Position numbers and translations under genes: made by a program
The notes under the pieces: generated by a model
The model's database searches: none
The model's input: the letters and a program-made list of their open reading frames with translations, nothing else
Told to the model about the DNA's origin: nothing
Origin: Prosthecobacter fusiformis
GTDB taxonomy: Bacteria; Verrucomicrobiota; Verrucomicrobiia; Verrucomicrobiales; Verrucomicrobiaceae
NCBI RefSeq assembly: GCF_004364345.1
Contig: NZ_SOCA01000007.1
Span: forward strand, 62,001 to 126,000
DNA: 64,000 bases
Direction: 5' to 3'
Shown: piece by piece, positions 9,779 through 19,676 of the stretch
Numbering within the stretch: the first letter of the stretch is position 1
Layout of the letters: each line of letters begins with the position of its first letter

Positions 9779-12688
9779 TTATTTTGGCAGGGGGACCTGG
9801 GAGGGGTGCATGAGATAGGCGATGAGGTCGCGTACCTGGTCGGGTTGGAAGGCCTGGAGGAGGCCTTCGGGCATCATGGAGACGGGGGAGGTATCCTGTT
9901 TGGTGATCTCGCTTTTTTCGACCGTGGTTTCCTCGGTCATGAGACGGAGGGTGAGGGTGCGGTCGTTTTGGCGGGTGATGACGCCGCTGAGGATGCGACC
10001 ATCCTTGAGGGTGAGCATGCTCATGCGGTAATCGGCGCTGACGACGCCGCTGGGGTCCACGATGTTTTCGAGCAGGTAATCCAGATTCGCACGGCCAGAC
10101 CCGGTGAGATCGGGGCCGACTTTGCCGCCTTCACCATACATGACGTGGCAGGCGGCGCAGATCTGGTACATGGCGCGGCCTTTGCTGAGGTCGGCCTTGG
10201 CGAGGACGTCAGGGGTGAGCCGGGATTTGAGATCTTCGATGAGTTTGGCTTTGTCGCCTGCGGAGTCGCGAAGTTCACCCCAGACTTCAGTGAGGCTTTT
10301 GGTTAGGCTTTCATCATTGAGTGAGCGGATCTGGCGTGCATCAAAGGCGGAGAGGTCAGTGCGGGGAATTTTTCCGGCGGCGATCTGGGCAAGGAGGGCT
10401 TTGGCGAAGCTGGGGCGGGAAACGAGAGCGGAGATGATGCCGGGGCGGTCTTCGCTGCTGAATTTCCGATAGCTGGAAGCGAGCTTTTTACCGATCGCCG
10501 GATCATCAAACTGGGTGAGGGCTTTGGCGGCGAGGCTGTTGAGGCCGCGTGTTTCGAGGAGGGATTCGCAGATGTTGCGGAGGTCATCCGGGCGGGCATC
10601 AATGAGGGTTTTGAGAGCGGCGGTGCGGTTTTCGATGGAGGCTTTGGAGTCGAGGGCCAGAGCCTTGACTTCATCGAGAGCGCGGCCATCCCCGAAGAGG
10701 GTGGAAAGCTCGCGGATGAGTTTTTCTGTCGTCGCCTTCGATGCGGAGGAGGTTTTATCATCTCCTGAACCGGCTAAAGCCGGGACTACAAAACGGTCCC
10801 AGGCTTCGGGCTTGGGGGCTTTGCGCCAGCCTTGGAAGGCTTCGCTGAGGCCGTGGAGAATGGCTTGGTCTTGTCCTTTGGAACCGGCTAAAGCCGGGAC
10901 TCCAGAACTCAGCAGGGCATTGAGGGTAGCGGGGTTTGTTTCAATCCGTGAGGCGAGATTGCGGGTGATCCAGCGGGTGATGTGGGGCCATTGGCTTTCT
11001 TTGGCGATGCTCACAAGGGACTGCGGATCGCTGTCGGCCAGGGGGATGAGGCCATACCAGACCATGGAGGGAAGAAACTTGTCCTGGGCATCGGCGGCAT
11101 GCTTCACCAGTTCAGTGGCCAAGGCAGCGCGTTTTTCCAAAGGGAGGCGCTGAAGGGTGCTGGCGAGGGTGAGGCGGACGGCGCTGGAGGGATCCGTTCT
11201 GGCCAGACTAACTAAGGATGTGTAAATGTTCGCATCGAATGTTTCGGTGGCGGGTCGTTTGCTGGTGAGGGTATCCAGCGGCCAAAAGTCAGTGAGGAGG
11301 CGGATGGCCCAGGCGCGGACGTGTTCGTTTTCGTCTTTCAGATGTTGGGTCAGCAGCTCGGGAGTGGCTTTGCCTGCTTGGTATTGTTTCCAGAGGGTGG
11401 CTAATTTGCCTTCACCCATGAGGCAACGGGGATACAGGGCAGGCTGGGGCAGGCCGGGTTTTCCATAACTGATCTTGAAGATACGGCCGCTGGTGCGGTG
11501 GACGCCGGTGGATTCATGGCATTCACCGGTATCGCTCCAATCGAGGATGAAGCCGCTGCCATCGGGACCTGTGCTGATCTCGATGCCACGAAACCATTCG
11601 TCCTCAGTGAGGAAAACATCGGGTTCGTGCTTGCCGACGTAGCCGGAGCCGAGGCGCTCCAGCCGCTCCACATTGGCGCGGCGGCCGTGCATGTTGAGGG
11701 TGAAAAGTTTATCGCGATATTGGTTAGGCCATTGGTCGCCCTGGTAGATCATCATGCCGATGTGGGCGTGGCCGCCGCCGAGGTCGTTGGCCTTGCCATC
11801 GCGGCTGTCCTGCCAGGAGCCGGAGGTATCGAAATGGTAGTGGTCGGCAATGGTATCCAGCCGCTCATAGACGCCAGGGTTCAGGGAGGGGGACGTGTCA
11901 TGCAGATGTGCACCGGGCATGAGATGCCAGAGGTGGCCGGTGACGGTGTTGATGAAAAACATCTCACCATTTTTATCCCAGTCGTGTCCCCAGGGGTTGG
12001 TGGTGCCATGGGTGAGTACTTCGGCGATTTTGCGCTCGGGATGAAAGCGCCAGATGCCGCCTTTCATGGGCAGTCGCTCGGCCTCAGGAGTGCCAGGGAC
12101 GCCGATGCTGGCAGGGCAGGAGTGGCCGCAGCGGCCATACAGCCAACCATCCGGCCCCCAGCGGAGGCCGTTGGCAAAGTTGTGATAGTTATCCTTGGCG
12201 ACGGTGAAACCATCCAGCATCACTTGCGGCGGGCCGTCAGGGATGTCATCGCCATTGGCATCAGGAATGAAAAGCACCTGGGGGCAGCACATGAGCCAGA
12301 CGCCGCCACGGCCAACCTCCACACTGGTAAGCATTTGCACATCTTCCGTGAAGACTTTGCGGGTTTCGGCATGGCCATCGTTGTCCTTGTCTTCGAGGAT
12401 GATGACGCGGTCCTTCAAACCCAGGTCAAAGCGTTTGCTACGCTCGGCATAGGTGTAGTTTTCGGCCACCCACATGCGGCCTTTGGCATCCCAGGCCATG
12501 GCGACGGGGTTTTGCACATCCGGCTCGGCTGCAAAGAGGCTGGCCTGGAAGCCTGGGGGGAGTTTCAGTTTAGCCAGGGCCTGCTGCGGAGTTGGGGGCT
12601 GGGCATCGCCGGGGTCGCTATTGTAAACCTGTGGGAAATCGGCGAGAAGGGCGCAGGGGAGGGCGAGGAGCAGAGGAAGGAGGCGCAT
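9779..12688 (-). CDS. PVC-type membrane-bound dehydrogenase/cytochrome protein (TIGR02604/TIGR02603)
   Basis: A 969-residue exported protein. A signal peptide (MRLLPLLLALPCALLA) is followed by a beta-propeller dehydrogenase domain similar to PQQ/glucose-sorbosone dehydrogenases (about 35-420), a HEAT-like helical region (about 430-830) and a C-terminal heme domain with CAACH near residue 841. This order matches TIGR02604 plus TIGR02603 proteins of Verrucomicrobiota and Planctomycetota. It probably oxidises a periplasmic sugar or alcohol and passes electrons to its heme; the substrate is unknown. I chose the ATG at 12688; a GTG at 12703 would add five residues. Two copies of a short genomic repeat are read in frame in the helical region, giving VPALAGS twice. 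Confidence 0.9.
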   Translation of the reverse strand: MRLLPLLLALPCALLADFPQVYNSDPGDAQPPTPQQALAKLKLPPGFQASLFAAEPDVQNPVAMAWDAKGRMWVAENYTYAERSKRFDLGLKDRVIILEDKDNDGHAETRKVFTEDVQMLTSVEVGRGGVWLMCCPQVLFIPDANGDDIPDGPPQVMLDGFTVAKDNYHNFANGLRWGPDGWLYGRCGHSCPASIGVPGTPEAERLPMKGGIWRFHPERKIAEVLTHGTTNPWGHDWDKNGEMFFINTVTGHLWHLMPGAHLHDTSPSLNPGVYERLDTIADHYHFDTSGSWQDSRDGKANDLGGGHAHIGMMIYQGDQWPNQYRDKLFTLNMHGRRANVERLERLGSGYVGKHEPDVFLTEDEWFRGIEISTGPDGSGFILDWSDTGECHESTGVHRTSGRIFKISYGKPGLPQPALYPRCLMGEGKLATLWKQYQAGKATPELLTQHLKDENEHVRAWAIRLLTDFWPLDTLTSKRPATETFDANIYTSLVSLARTDPSSAVRLTLASTLQRLPLEKRAALATELVKHAADAQDKFLPSMVWYGLIPLADSDPQSLVSIAKESQWPHITRWITRNLASRIETNPATLNALLSSGVPALAGSKGQDQAILHGLSEAFQGWRKAPKPEAWDRFVVPALAGSGDDKTSSASKATTEKLIRELSTLFGDGRALDEVKALALDSKASIENRTAALKTLIDARPDDLRNICESLLETRGLNSLAAKALTQFDDPAIGKKLASSYRKFSSEDRPGIISALVSRPSFAKALLAQIAAGKIPRTDLSAFDARQIRSLNDESLTKSLTEVWGELRDSAGDKAKLIEDLKSRLTPDVLAKADLSKGRAMYQICAACHVMYGEGGKVGPDLTGSGRANLDYLLENIVDPSGVVSADYRMSMLTLKDGRILSGVITRQNDRTLTLRLMTEETTVEKSEITKQDTSPVSMMPEGLLQAFQPDQVRDLIAYLMHPSQVPLPK
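10767..10794. repeat. Short palindromic repeat, copy B (inside CDS)
   Basis: This holds the same 26-bp unit as 9753-9778 at 10769-10794, with GA before it. It lies inside the cytochrome-protein gene and is translated as VVPALAGSG without a stop or frameshift. It is 114 bp from copy C, exactly 38 codons, so both copies are read in the same frame. Confidence 0.8.
10881..10910. repeat. Short palindromic repeat, copy C (inside CDS)
   Basis: A third copy of the repeat, with two changes in the trailing part (ACTCCAGAAC instead of ACTACAAAAC). The CCGGCT-AA-AGCCGG hairpin is intact. It is translated as SGVPALAGSK in the helical region of the cytochrome protein. Confidence 0.8.
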
Positions 12689-12809
12689 GAGGAGCGGGGG
12701 CACAAAAAGATGGAAGCGGGTGACAATGCTGGCAAAGGATACGCAAAAGGAAAGGTGCTTTCATTCTTGCCAGTGCGGAAAGACTCCGCTGGGATAGTCT
12801 GAACCAACT

Positions 12810-14210
12810 ATGAAAATCACTTTCTGTGGCGCGGCGGGCACGACAACAGGGTCAAAACATCTCATCGAGATCAATGGCTCGCGGATCCTGCTGGATTGCG
12901 GCCTCTACCAGGGGCGGCGGAAAGAGGCGATGGAAAGGAATGCGGACTTTCCTTTTGATCCCACTCAGGTGGACTGTGTGGTGCTGTCTCATGCGCACAT
13001 TGATCACGCCGGTAATCTGCCGCACCTCTACAGGAAGGGATTCTCGGGGAATATTTATTCGACCCCGGCGACGAGGGATCTGTGCAGCATCATGCTGCCA
13101 GATGCGGCGCACATTCATGAGAGCGACATCGCCTGGCTCAACAAGCACCGGAAGCGGAATGACCTGCCGCTGCTGGTGCCGAACTACACGAAACTGGATG
13201 CGGAGGAAGTGATGCACCAGTTTGTGACGGTGGGCTATGGGCGGCCGATGCACATCGCAGATGGGGTGACGATGTCTTTCATAGATGCGGGACATATCCT
13301 GGGGAGTGCGCAGGTGGTGCTGGATCTGGAGGACCATTTGACGAAAAAGAAGTGCAGACTGCTCTTCAGTGGTGATGTGGGACGGCCGGGGAATGATCTT
13401 CTGAATGGAGCCATGCCGTGCGCGGATGTGGATTATGTGATCATGGAGAGCACGTATGGCGGGCGGCACCATGAGCTCGCGGCGCAGACGTCCGAGCACA
13501 TCTGCCACCTGATCCGTGAGATCCATGAGCGGGGTGCGCGGATGATCATCCCAGCCTTTGCGGTGGAGCGGACGCAGCAGCTTCTTTATACGCTGGACAA
13601 GCTGCGTGCGGAGAACTGCTTCCCGCCAGTACCTGTGTATGTGGACAGTCCGCTGGCGGTGAGGGCGACGGAGATCTTCCGCCTGCATATTGAGGACCTA
13701 AAGCCGACGGTGAGGGATGCAGTCTTCATGCGGGATGACCCGTTTGGTTTTGAGGGGCTGCGGCTGGTACGAAGTGTGGATGAATCGAAATCGCTGAACT
13801 TTCTGAAGGGGCCTGCGGTGATTATATCGGCCTCAGGCATGGCGGAAAGCGGGCGTATTTTGCACCATTTGCGGAACAACGTCGGCAACCCAGGTAACAT
13901 CCTTTTGTTCGTGGGTTACTGCGCTGAAAACACGCTTGGATGGAAACTGCGCAACGGCCACAAGCGAGTGAACATTTTGGGCGATGAATTCCAGGTCAGG
14001 GCGGAGATCGAGACGCTGGATTCATTCTCAGGTCATGCGGACCATGAGGAACTGCTGGCCTACTTTGACCGGATCAGTGGACCGAAGCGCCGGGTATTCC
14101 TAGTGCATGGGGAGCGCGAGCGGTCCGACGTTTTGTGCAAAGCCCTGGCTGAGCGGCATCCGGGCGGCACGGTGGAGGTGGCCAACCTGATGCAGACGGT
14201 GGAGCTGTAG
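12810..14210 (+). CDS. MBL-fold metallo-hydrolase with beta-CASP domain (RNA-processing exonuclease type)
   Basis: A 466-residue metallo-beta-lactamase-fold protein of the beta-CASP/CPSF-73-like group. The zinc motif HAHIDH is at residues 61-66, a second metal-binding segment DAGHILGSA follows, and the C-terminal RNA-specificity region includes SFSGHADH. Family members cleave or trim RNA using two zinc ions. Length and domain order are normal. It is divergent from the cytochrome gene, with a spacing of about 120 bp that must hold both promoters, and convergent with the Verru_Chthon cassette. Confidence 0.9.
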   Translation: MKITFCGAAGTTTGSKHLIEINGSRILLDCGLYQGRRKEAMERNADFPFDPTQVDCVVLSHAHIDHAGNLPHLYRKGFSGNIYSTPATRDLCSIMLPDAAHIHESDIAWLNKHRKRNDLPLLVPNYTKLDAEEVMHQFVTVGYGRPMHIADGVTMSFIDAGHILGSAQVVLDLEDHLTKKKCRLLFSGDVGRPGNDLLNGAMPCADVDYVIMESTYGGRHHELAAQTSEHICHLIREIHERGARMIIPAFAVERTQQLLYTLDKLRAENCFPPVPVYVDSPLAVRATEIFRLHIEDLKPTVRDAVFMRDDPFGFEGLRLVRSVDESKSLNFLKGPAVIISASGMAESGRILHHLRNNVGNPGNILLFVGYCAENTLGWKLRNGHKRVNILGDEFQVRAEIETLDSFSGHADHEELLAYFDRISGPKRRVFLVHGERERSDVLCKALAERHPGGTVEVANLMQTVEL

Positions 14211-14247
14211 GCTGCCACCGTGCTGCATCCGGCCTAACGTTATTTGC

Positions 14248-17200
14248 TTATTTGGGACCAAATTTGGTGCTGCCCAGGACGCGGAAGCGGTAATACGCAT
14301 CCAGGGTGGCGGTTGGGGTGGTGGCGAAATCTGGCAGTGCAGGATCGGCCGGGTCCACGTAACGTTCCAGGATGGAGGAGCCACGGTTCTCGGCTATCAC
14401 GAGATCTTTGCCCTCCTCCCAGGTAGCCCAGGCAGCGGCATCGCTGCCACGACTGCGGGAGGCCTGTTGCAAGGCCTGCACCCGGTAATGTACGCGGTAG
14501 GTATTGGACTTGGTGGTGAGGCGAGGATACAGGGTAGCATAGGGATGCTCACGGGCATTGTCAGCGGTGAGTTTATGGGCCTGCCAAAAGGCGGGCATGT
14601 TATCCAGCGTTGTCTGTTCCGGCACCAGATACAGTTCGCAGATCTCACTGGCACTGCGGAAAATGTCACCCGCATCAAAGCGCTGTGTGAACTGTTTCAG
14701 GGTTTCATCGGCATTGATCAGGTAACGATAGTTGGTCGTGGTGGTGGAGCTTTTGTAAACATTGGCCGCTGTGGTGGGCACGGCAAAGACGCGCTCACTG
14801 CGCAGCAAGGCCCGCAGCCCCGTTGTCCGCTCGATGTAAGTGAAGGGGACGATCTGGTGGTTCATATTGATCTTTCCTGCGGTCGAGAGAGGCTCGCTGA
14901 TGGCATAAGGCTCCACCACGGGCATCCAGAACAGGTCTAACAAAAGATGATCTAAAGGAGCCTGGGCTCCAATATGGACACCACTCGTGGCATCCGGACG
15001 GAAGAGAAGGGTAGACCAGGGGACGCCAGCTTTGACCCGGTTCGGCAGGGAGCCAAACATCACGGGAGAAGGGATTTGCCGATTGGGAGAAAAGAAGGTG
15101 GGTCCGGTGGTTTCATGCGCTTGGTTCGCATCGAAATAAGGGACACCTGAGTTCTCCCGATAGCTGTTTCCTTCGTCAGGTTTGTTGATGTAAGCGCCAT
15201 CCATCACTGTAGCGACGCCCGTATCCCAGTCCCCTGTGGCCTCAGCCAGGGAGAGTGCGGCAACGGGGATGTCAGGACGTTTGGCACCGTTGTAAGCAGC
15301 GCCGGTCACGAAACTGCCCGCCTGATTATCGGCTCCTGGTGTGTAGTTGCTGCCGCCGCCTTCCTGGAGGTTGTTGGCGTTGAACTGGGAGGTGTTATCA
15401 TAATAACGATGCTTGATGAAGATGTCAGCAGGCGGATTGGTTTGTGCCGCCAGGAGACGATGATCTCCATGCCCCACGACCATGGTGCGAATGACGTCAC
15501 TGGGCGCGGCGGAGTTGTAGTGAATGACAGAGCCTGAACGGGTGGTGGTGCGTGTGCCGGGATCTGCCTGCGCACGGTGGATGCGGCCTGCCACGGCAGC
15601 AGGGACGGCCGTGGTGCCGGTGAAGGTCTGGAAGCCAGCGAGAGCTCCATCACGAGAGAAGCTCCACCAAAATTCACGCTTGGTATCCACGGATTGTGTG
15701 TCGGTGGTGGTGGCGTTTGCGGCTGTGGTGCTCATGACCAAACGTGGTACTGGGAAGGTGCCGGCGGCCAGCCTGACGGTGAGGGTCTGCACGGGCGTTT
15801 GTCCTGCCACGGGGTCCACCTGACCACTTGTGGGATTGGAGTCAGAAAAGATTTCAATGGTGATCTCACCGCCGTTGAACTGCATGGTGGAAGCATCGCC
15901 ATTGGGAACGGAGATTGTGATAGGCATGCTGACAAAGGGATAAGAATTGTTGGCACTGTGGCCTGAGTCTGCAGGCATCACGCCACGGGCTGGCAGGCGG
16001 CGGCTATTCAGCATAAAACGGAAACCTGCATTGCCACCCCACATGCGGCTGTGATAACCGCCGTTGGATTCGATGCGCAGGACACCTTCAGATGGGAAAC
16101 CCAGGGAAGTGCCATTGACGGTGAGATTTTGCAGACCACGAATGCGTATCTGCATGTCTGGCCGCAGGGAGCCCCAGCCTTGGCTGGGAGAGAAAGCTTC
16201 AAGCAAGAGCAGAGCCTCAATGCGGCGTTGATTCGACGTCAATTTCACTGCCGAGGTGCCACTGCCCAGAGTGCGGTTGGTGGGTTTGGTTTCCGTCTGG
16301 CCGATGTTGTCTGCGGGGACCACATTGCTATCCGGGACATTAAAATCCGCCGTGGTGATGAAGTGCATTCCCACCTCAGTCAAAGTGAAGAAGCGGCCAA
16401 AACCTTTGGTGTCGTTGATGCGGATGGGGGTCACCTGGCCATGTCCAGGCAAAGCGCCGGTTTTGCTGGAGCGTCCATTTGTGAACTGATTGCCGCTGGT
16501 GGGATAAACGAGAGGTTGAGGTTCGATGGTGTCATCAAACAAATTGGTGCTGCGGATGTAATCGAACATCTCTGTGAGGATCTGATCACGGTCCGTGCCA
16601 TACTTGGTGGAGAAGTTTCCGCCATAACCGGGAATAGGCCTTGAAGTGAGACTCTGCAAATAGGTGTAGAGTTCGACATTCCGGCCCGCAAAGTCGTCGG
16701 TGGCACTGTCCGCATTGATCCTGTCGAAGATGTAGTTTTTTCCCCCTACTTGGGAGCAAAAAGCAATGAGCTGGTCAAAAGGACTGCGGTGGGTGCTGGC
16801 CGTGTTTTGACTCACGGGCCAAGCCGCGATGCGAGGCTGGTTGAAGAGGTTTACTTCTGGCGCGCGACTGTGCGCTGTGACGAGGAAACGTGCTTGCTCC
16901 AATTGATCGGGTGTGATGACAGAACTTTCCCGCTCGTTGTTAAAGATGAGTTCATCTTCATAAGCATAGAGACGGTCTGCATCCAGAGGCACCGGCTCCA
17001 GTGCGAGGGTAGTCCCACCCAATGAGCCACCCAGACCGATACGAGAGCTTATTTGGGTGATGTCTCCACGGGTTAGGCTGGGGAAAGCCGCGCTGAGGTA
17101 AGTGGCCGCAGGGTGGCCTGGATAACGTTGATATTCACGCTGGGCAGGTTGGAAATCCGCCAGTGCCTGACGGTCAAACTGTGTGGTGACGCGCGGCAAG

Positions 17201-18039
17201 TCCCAATATGATCCGGCATCCATGTCCGAGGTGGAGGTCCAGTGATCCCCTGCGGCGGTATTGATGTTGATCTTGCTGGTTTCGTCATCGGTCCAATAAG
17301 CGACGCGGCCCACGATGGGATTGGTTTCGCTGGGTGCATCCGCAGCGCCAGCTTCCCAAACGACTTTGTCTCCCTGGCCATCGGCACCGGGGACGGATTG
17401 GGCGGGGGAGGTGAGGCGGCCATCCCGCAGCACATACAGCCAGCGCACGGGCATAGGGGCGGGATTGGCATCCGCAGGCGGGGTGCCGCCAGCACTGGCG
17501 GATGGAGGCGTGTTAACAGCGAGACCGGCGGGGGACTGGGTGGCAGGGCTGCCCGGGGCAGCAACCGGTGGTGGCTGAAAGATGGGATAACGAAGCTGGC
17601 CGTTCAGGGTGGTGACGGGACGGTTCAGATCCGTGTAGAGAGCATCGTTATCACCCCAGCCTGGCAGGACGTCATCGGCAGGATTGAAGGCTCCGTCTGC
17701 CACATTCCAGACCAGATTTTTGGCGGAGTATAACTTATAGTATCGCAGCGGGCTGCTGGCAGCATTTCCCTCCGTGGTGCCATAGGTGCGGATCATGCCG
17801 GGCTGGGATGCCCACGCGATTTCCTGCCCCTGAGAGGTGGCATCGCGGATCTGGCTGGTGACCAGGGCATTGACGGTGTCAATAAGTTCACGGCCACGGG
17901 TGCCGGCATCGGTGCGCTTGGCCACTTGCGTCTCTGTGCTGACGGTGGTGAGGAAGGCGATGATGAGGCCGGTGATCAATGCCAGGAAGGCAATGACCAT
18001 GACGAGGGCGACTCCGCGGCGGGGAGGGGCGGTTTTCAT
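14248..18039 (-). CDS. Verru_Chthon cassette protein A (TIGR02600), GspK-like
   Basis: A 1263-residue protein. The N-terminus is a short basic leader (MKTAPPRRG) and one hydrophobic helix (ALVMVIAFLALITGLIIAFL), like a type IV pilin-like leader but without the Glu at position 5 of the mature form. That lack is a hallmark of GspK/PilX-type minor pseudopilins at a pilus tip. The rest is a large exported domain with the DETSKININ segment also seen in GspK-like proteins. I chose the ATG at 18039 because it places the leader correctly; an ATG at 18102 would overlap the preceding gene by 16 bp. It is the last gene of the D-B-C-A operon. Confidence 0.85.
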   Translation of the reverse strand: MKTAPPRRGVALVMVIAFLALITGLIIAFLTTVSTETQVAKRTDAGTRGRELIDTVNALVTSQIRDATSQGQEIAWASQPGMIRTYGTTEGNAASSPLRYYKLYSAKNLVWNVADGAFNPADDVLPGWGDNDALYTDLNRPVTTLNGQLRYPIFQPPPVAAPGSPATQSPAGLAVNTPPSASAGGTPPADANPAPMPVRWLYVLRDGRLTSPAQSVPGADGQGDKVVWEAGAADAPSETNPIVGRVAYWTDDETSKININTAAGDHWTSTSDMDAGSYWDLPRVTTQFDRQALADFQPAQREYQRYPGHPAATYLSAAFPSLTRGDITQISSRIGLGGSLGGTTLALEPVPLDADRLYAYEDELIFNNERESSVITPDQLEQARFLVTAHSRAPEVNLFNQPRIAAWPVSQNTASTHRSPFDQLIAFCSQVGGKNYIFDRINADSATDDFAGRNVELYTYLQSLTSRPIPGYGGNFSTKYGTDRDQILTEMFDYIRSTNLFDDTIEPQPLVYPTSGNQFTNGRSSKTGALPGHGQVTPIRINDTKGFGRFFTLTEVGMHFITTADFNVPDSNVVPADNIGQTETKPTNRTLGSGTSAVKLTSNQRRIEALLLLEAFSPSQGWGSLRPDMQIRIRGLQNLTVNGTSLGFPSEGVLRIESNGGYHSRMWGGNAGFRFMLNSRRLPARGVMPADSGHSANNSYPFVSMPITISVPNGDASTMQFNGGEITIEIFSDSNPTSGQVDPVAGQTPVQTLTVRLAAGTFPVPRLVMSTTAANATTTDTQSVDTKREFWWSFSRDGALAGFQTFTGTTAVPAAVAGRIHRAQADPGTRTTTRSGSVIHYNSAAPSDVIRTMVVGHGDHRLLAAQTNPPADIFIKHRYYDNTSQFNANNLQEGGGSNYTPGADNQAGSFVTGAAYNGAKRPDIPVAALSLAEATGDWDTGVATVMDGAYINKPDEGNSYRENSGVPYFDANQAHETTGPTFFSPNRQIPSPVMFGSLPNRVKAGVPWSTLLFRPDATSGVHIGAQAPLDHLLLDLFWMPVVEPYAISEPLSTAGKINMNHQIVPFTYIERTTGLRALLRSERVFAVPTTAANVYKSSTTTTNYRYLINADETLKQFTQRFDAGDIFRSASEICELYLVPEQTTLDNMPAFWQAHKLTADNAREHPYATLYPRLTTKSNTYRVHYRVQALQQASRSRGSDAAAWATWEEGKDLVIAENRGSSILERYVDPADPALPDFATTPTATLDAYYRFRVLGSTKFGPK

Positions 18040-18086
18040 AAGCTGGTTGGGGGGAGAGGGAGAACTAAAGTGAATGTGTGGCCGGT

Positions 18087-19124
18087 TTACTCGCGGCTCC
18101 ATTTGGCGCTTTTCAGACTGACCTGGGTGGTAAAGACGCGGGCGTTCAGTTGTTTTGCCCGCAGGTTTTTCAACAGTGTTTCGAGGTCGGCTTTACGTAT
18201 TTCGGCATCGGCATTTTGGAAGAGATCTGCCAGACCGAGATCTGGCGGCTCGCTACTGCCGCCGATGCGCTCAGCGGAGGCGTCATCAATGGCCACCATG
18301 GTGACCTCCACGATGGGCGGAAGCTGGTGCTGGCTGCTGAGTTCCTTGCGCAAGCCTCCTTGCCCCTCGGTGAATGAGTCAAACTCATAGTTAGGCGCGA
18401 GGGCGCTGCCGGTCGGGTCCACTGAAGGGTCCCCAGCAGGGCCTTGGCCTGGCAGCTTAGGCAGGAAGGTGATGGCGATGATGTTGCGGGCGATGATGTG
18501 GGCATCCGGGTTGGCGGCGACATCCGGCGGCCAGCGCTCTGGCCCACCCAGGGGGACGAGGGATTCCGAGCGCTGTTTCAGCTCCATCAACCGGAATCCA
18601 TAGGTGGGGATCAGGGGCAGGAAGGACGGGCGCTCAGTGTCCTCGCCATACGTGATGTAATAGCCGGTGAGATTGAGCAGATGATGGAGCGCACCATGGG
18701 TGGGGATGCCAGTTTCGCCCAAAGGGGCGTAGAAGAACAGGGCATGTCCGGGCGTCTGGGCAGGGGGTTGCTGCAGGATGGCTGCGGCGGCTCCGCTGCG
18801 GAAGCGCAGTTCAGAATATCGGCCATAGCGGCCTGGCTCAAAGCTGGCCGCATTGGTCTGGTCACGCCGTGCGCCGGACTTGTCATAGTAATCCAGGTAA
18901 GTATTGAGCGTGGCCTGGGACAGATTGCGGGTGATGGTTTCAAAGGCATCACGGGCTTGCTGGAACTGGCTGACCTTCCCCCGGGTGCTGCGCCAGATGC
19001 TGGCCGTGCGGTCAGTCATGGTGGCAAAGATGAGCATGAGGATGGAGATCACAGCCATGCTAACCAGAAGTTCCACAAGGGAAAAACCTGGTCGGGCCGA
19101 TCTGGTTGGGAAACGGTTTTTCAT
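18087..19124 (-). CDS. Verru_Chthon cassette protein C (TIGR02599), GspJ-like pseudopilin
   Basis: A 345-residue protein with a class III signal (RPGFSLVELLVSM), cleaved after Gly by a prepilin peptidase with Glu at mature position 5, followed by one helix. The long C-terminal domain fits the Verru_Chthon C family. By size and order in the operon it corresponds to GspJ of type II secretion. Its ATG overlaps the TGA of gene B by four bases, so translation is coupled. Confidence 0.85.
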   Translation of the reverse strand: MKNRFPTRSARPGFSLVELLVSMAVISILMLIFATMTDRTASIWRSTRGKVSQFQQARDAFETITRNLSQATLNTYLDYYDKSGARRDQTNAASFEPGRYGRYSELRFRSGAAAAILQQPPAQTPGHALFFYAPLGETGIPTHGALHHLLNLTGYYITYGEDTERPSFLPLIPTYGFRLMELKQRSESLVPLGGPERWPPDVAANPDAHIIARNIIAITFLPKLPGQGPAGDPSVDPTGSALAPNYEFDSFTEGQGGLRKELSSQHQLPPIVEVTMVAIDDASAERIGGSSEPPDLGLADLFQNADAEIRKADLETLLKNLRAKQLNARVFTTQVSLKSAKWSRE

Positions 19125-19645
19125 AGGTTTTTAGCAACGTGCCCGGTAAAGGCGGTGAAGTTGAATCCGGAATCAGGCTGGATGGTTCCTTCCGGCGGAT
19201 CAGCGGGACCTCCAGGTGCAGTAGTGATGGGGATGTCCCGGTTTTCTGCATTGAGCGCTACCTGAACGATGACGGTGGCGAGGTTTGGCTGCAAGGTGCC
19301 GCCAGCAGTACCGGAGGGGATGCTGGTGGAGGGCTGGATGCGGATCAGTGCATGAAAGATGGCTCCGGTAGCATCAGGCAGCTCACTGCCTTCATCATCA
19401 AAGTAGCGCCAGGGCTTGGTGGCCGGAGGGGCGACCAGGACTGAATAATCCGTCTGGGCAGACTCATATAAAAGGCGCTGGCCGATCTGCGCGGTCACGC
19501 TGGTATTCATGGCCTCGCGAAAGGTGCTTAGGCCCGCAGGCAGCAGGCCGATCATGAGGGTGATGGCAGCCGCGGCAATGCCGATGGCTACCATCACCTC
19601 AACCAGGGAGAACCCCTGGCGGGCATGGGGGGGGAGGGATTTCAT
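19121..19645 (-). CDS. Verru_Chthon cassette protein B (TIGR02598), GspI-like pseudopilin
   Basis: A 174-residue protein with a class III signal (RQGFSLVEVMVAIGIAAAA) and a small exported domain. It is a minor-pseudopilin-like protein that corresponds in order and size to GspI/PilV. It lies 31 bp downstream of gene D and overlaps gene C by four bases. No strong Shine-Dalgarno sequence is seen before the ATG at 19645. Confidence 0.85.
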   Translation of the reverse strand: MKSLPPHARQGFSLVEVMVAIGIAAAAITLMIGLLPAGLSTFREAMNTSVTAQIGQRLLYESAQTDYSVLVAPPATKPWRYFDDEGSELPDATGAIFHALIRIQPSTSIPSGTAGGTLQPNLATVIVQVALNAENRDIPITTAPGGPADPPEGTIQPDSGFNFTAFTGHVAKNL

Positions 19646-19676
19646 GGGAGAATCGGGGTGGTTGAACCCGCTGAAA

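Noticed and set aside
11498-12802. 434-residue open frame on the plus strand
   Set aside because: It lies opposite the TIGR02604-type gene, which has clear domains. The frame is an antisense shadow of GC-rich codons, with no recognisable protein.
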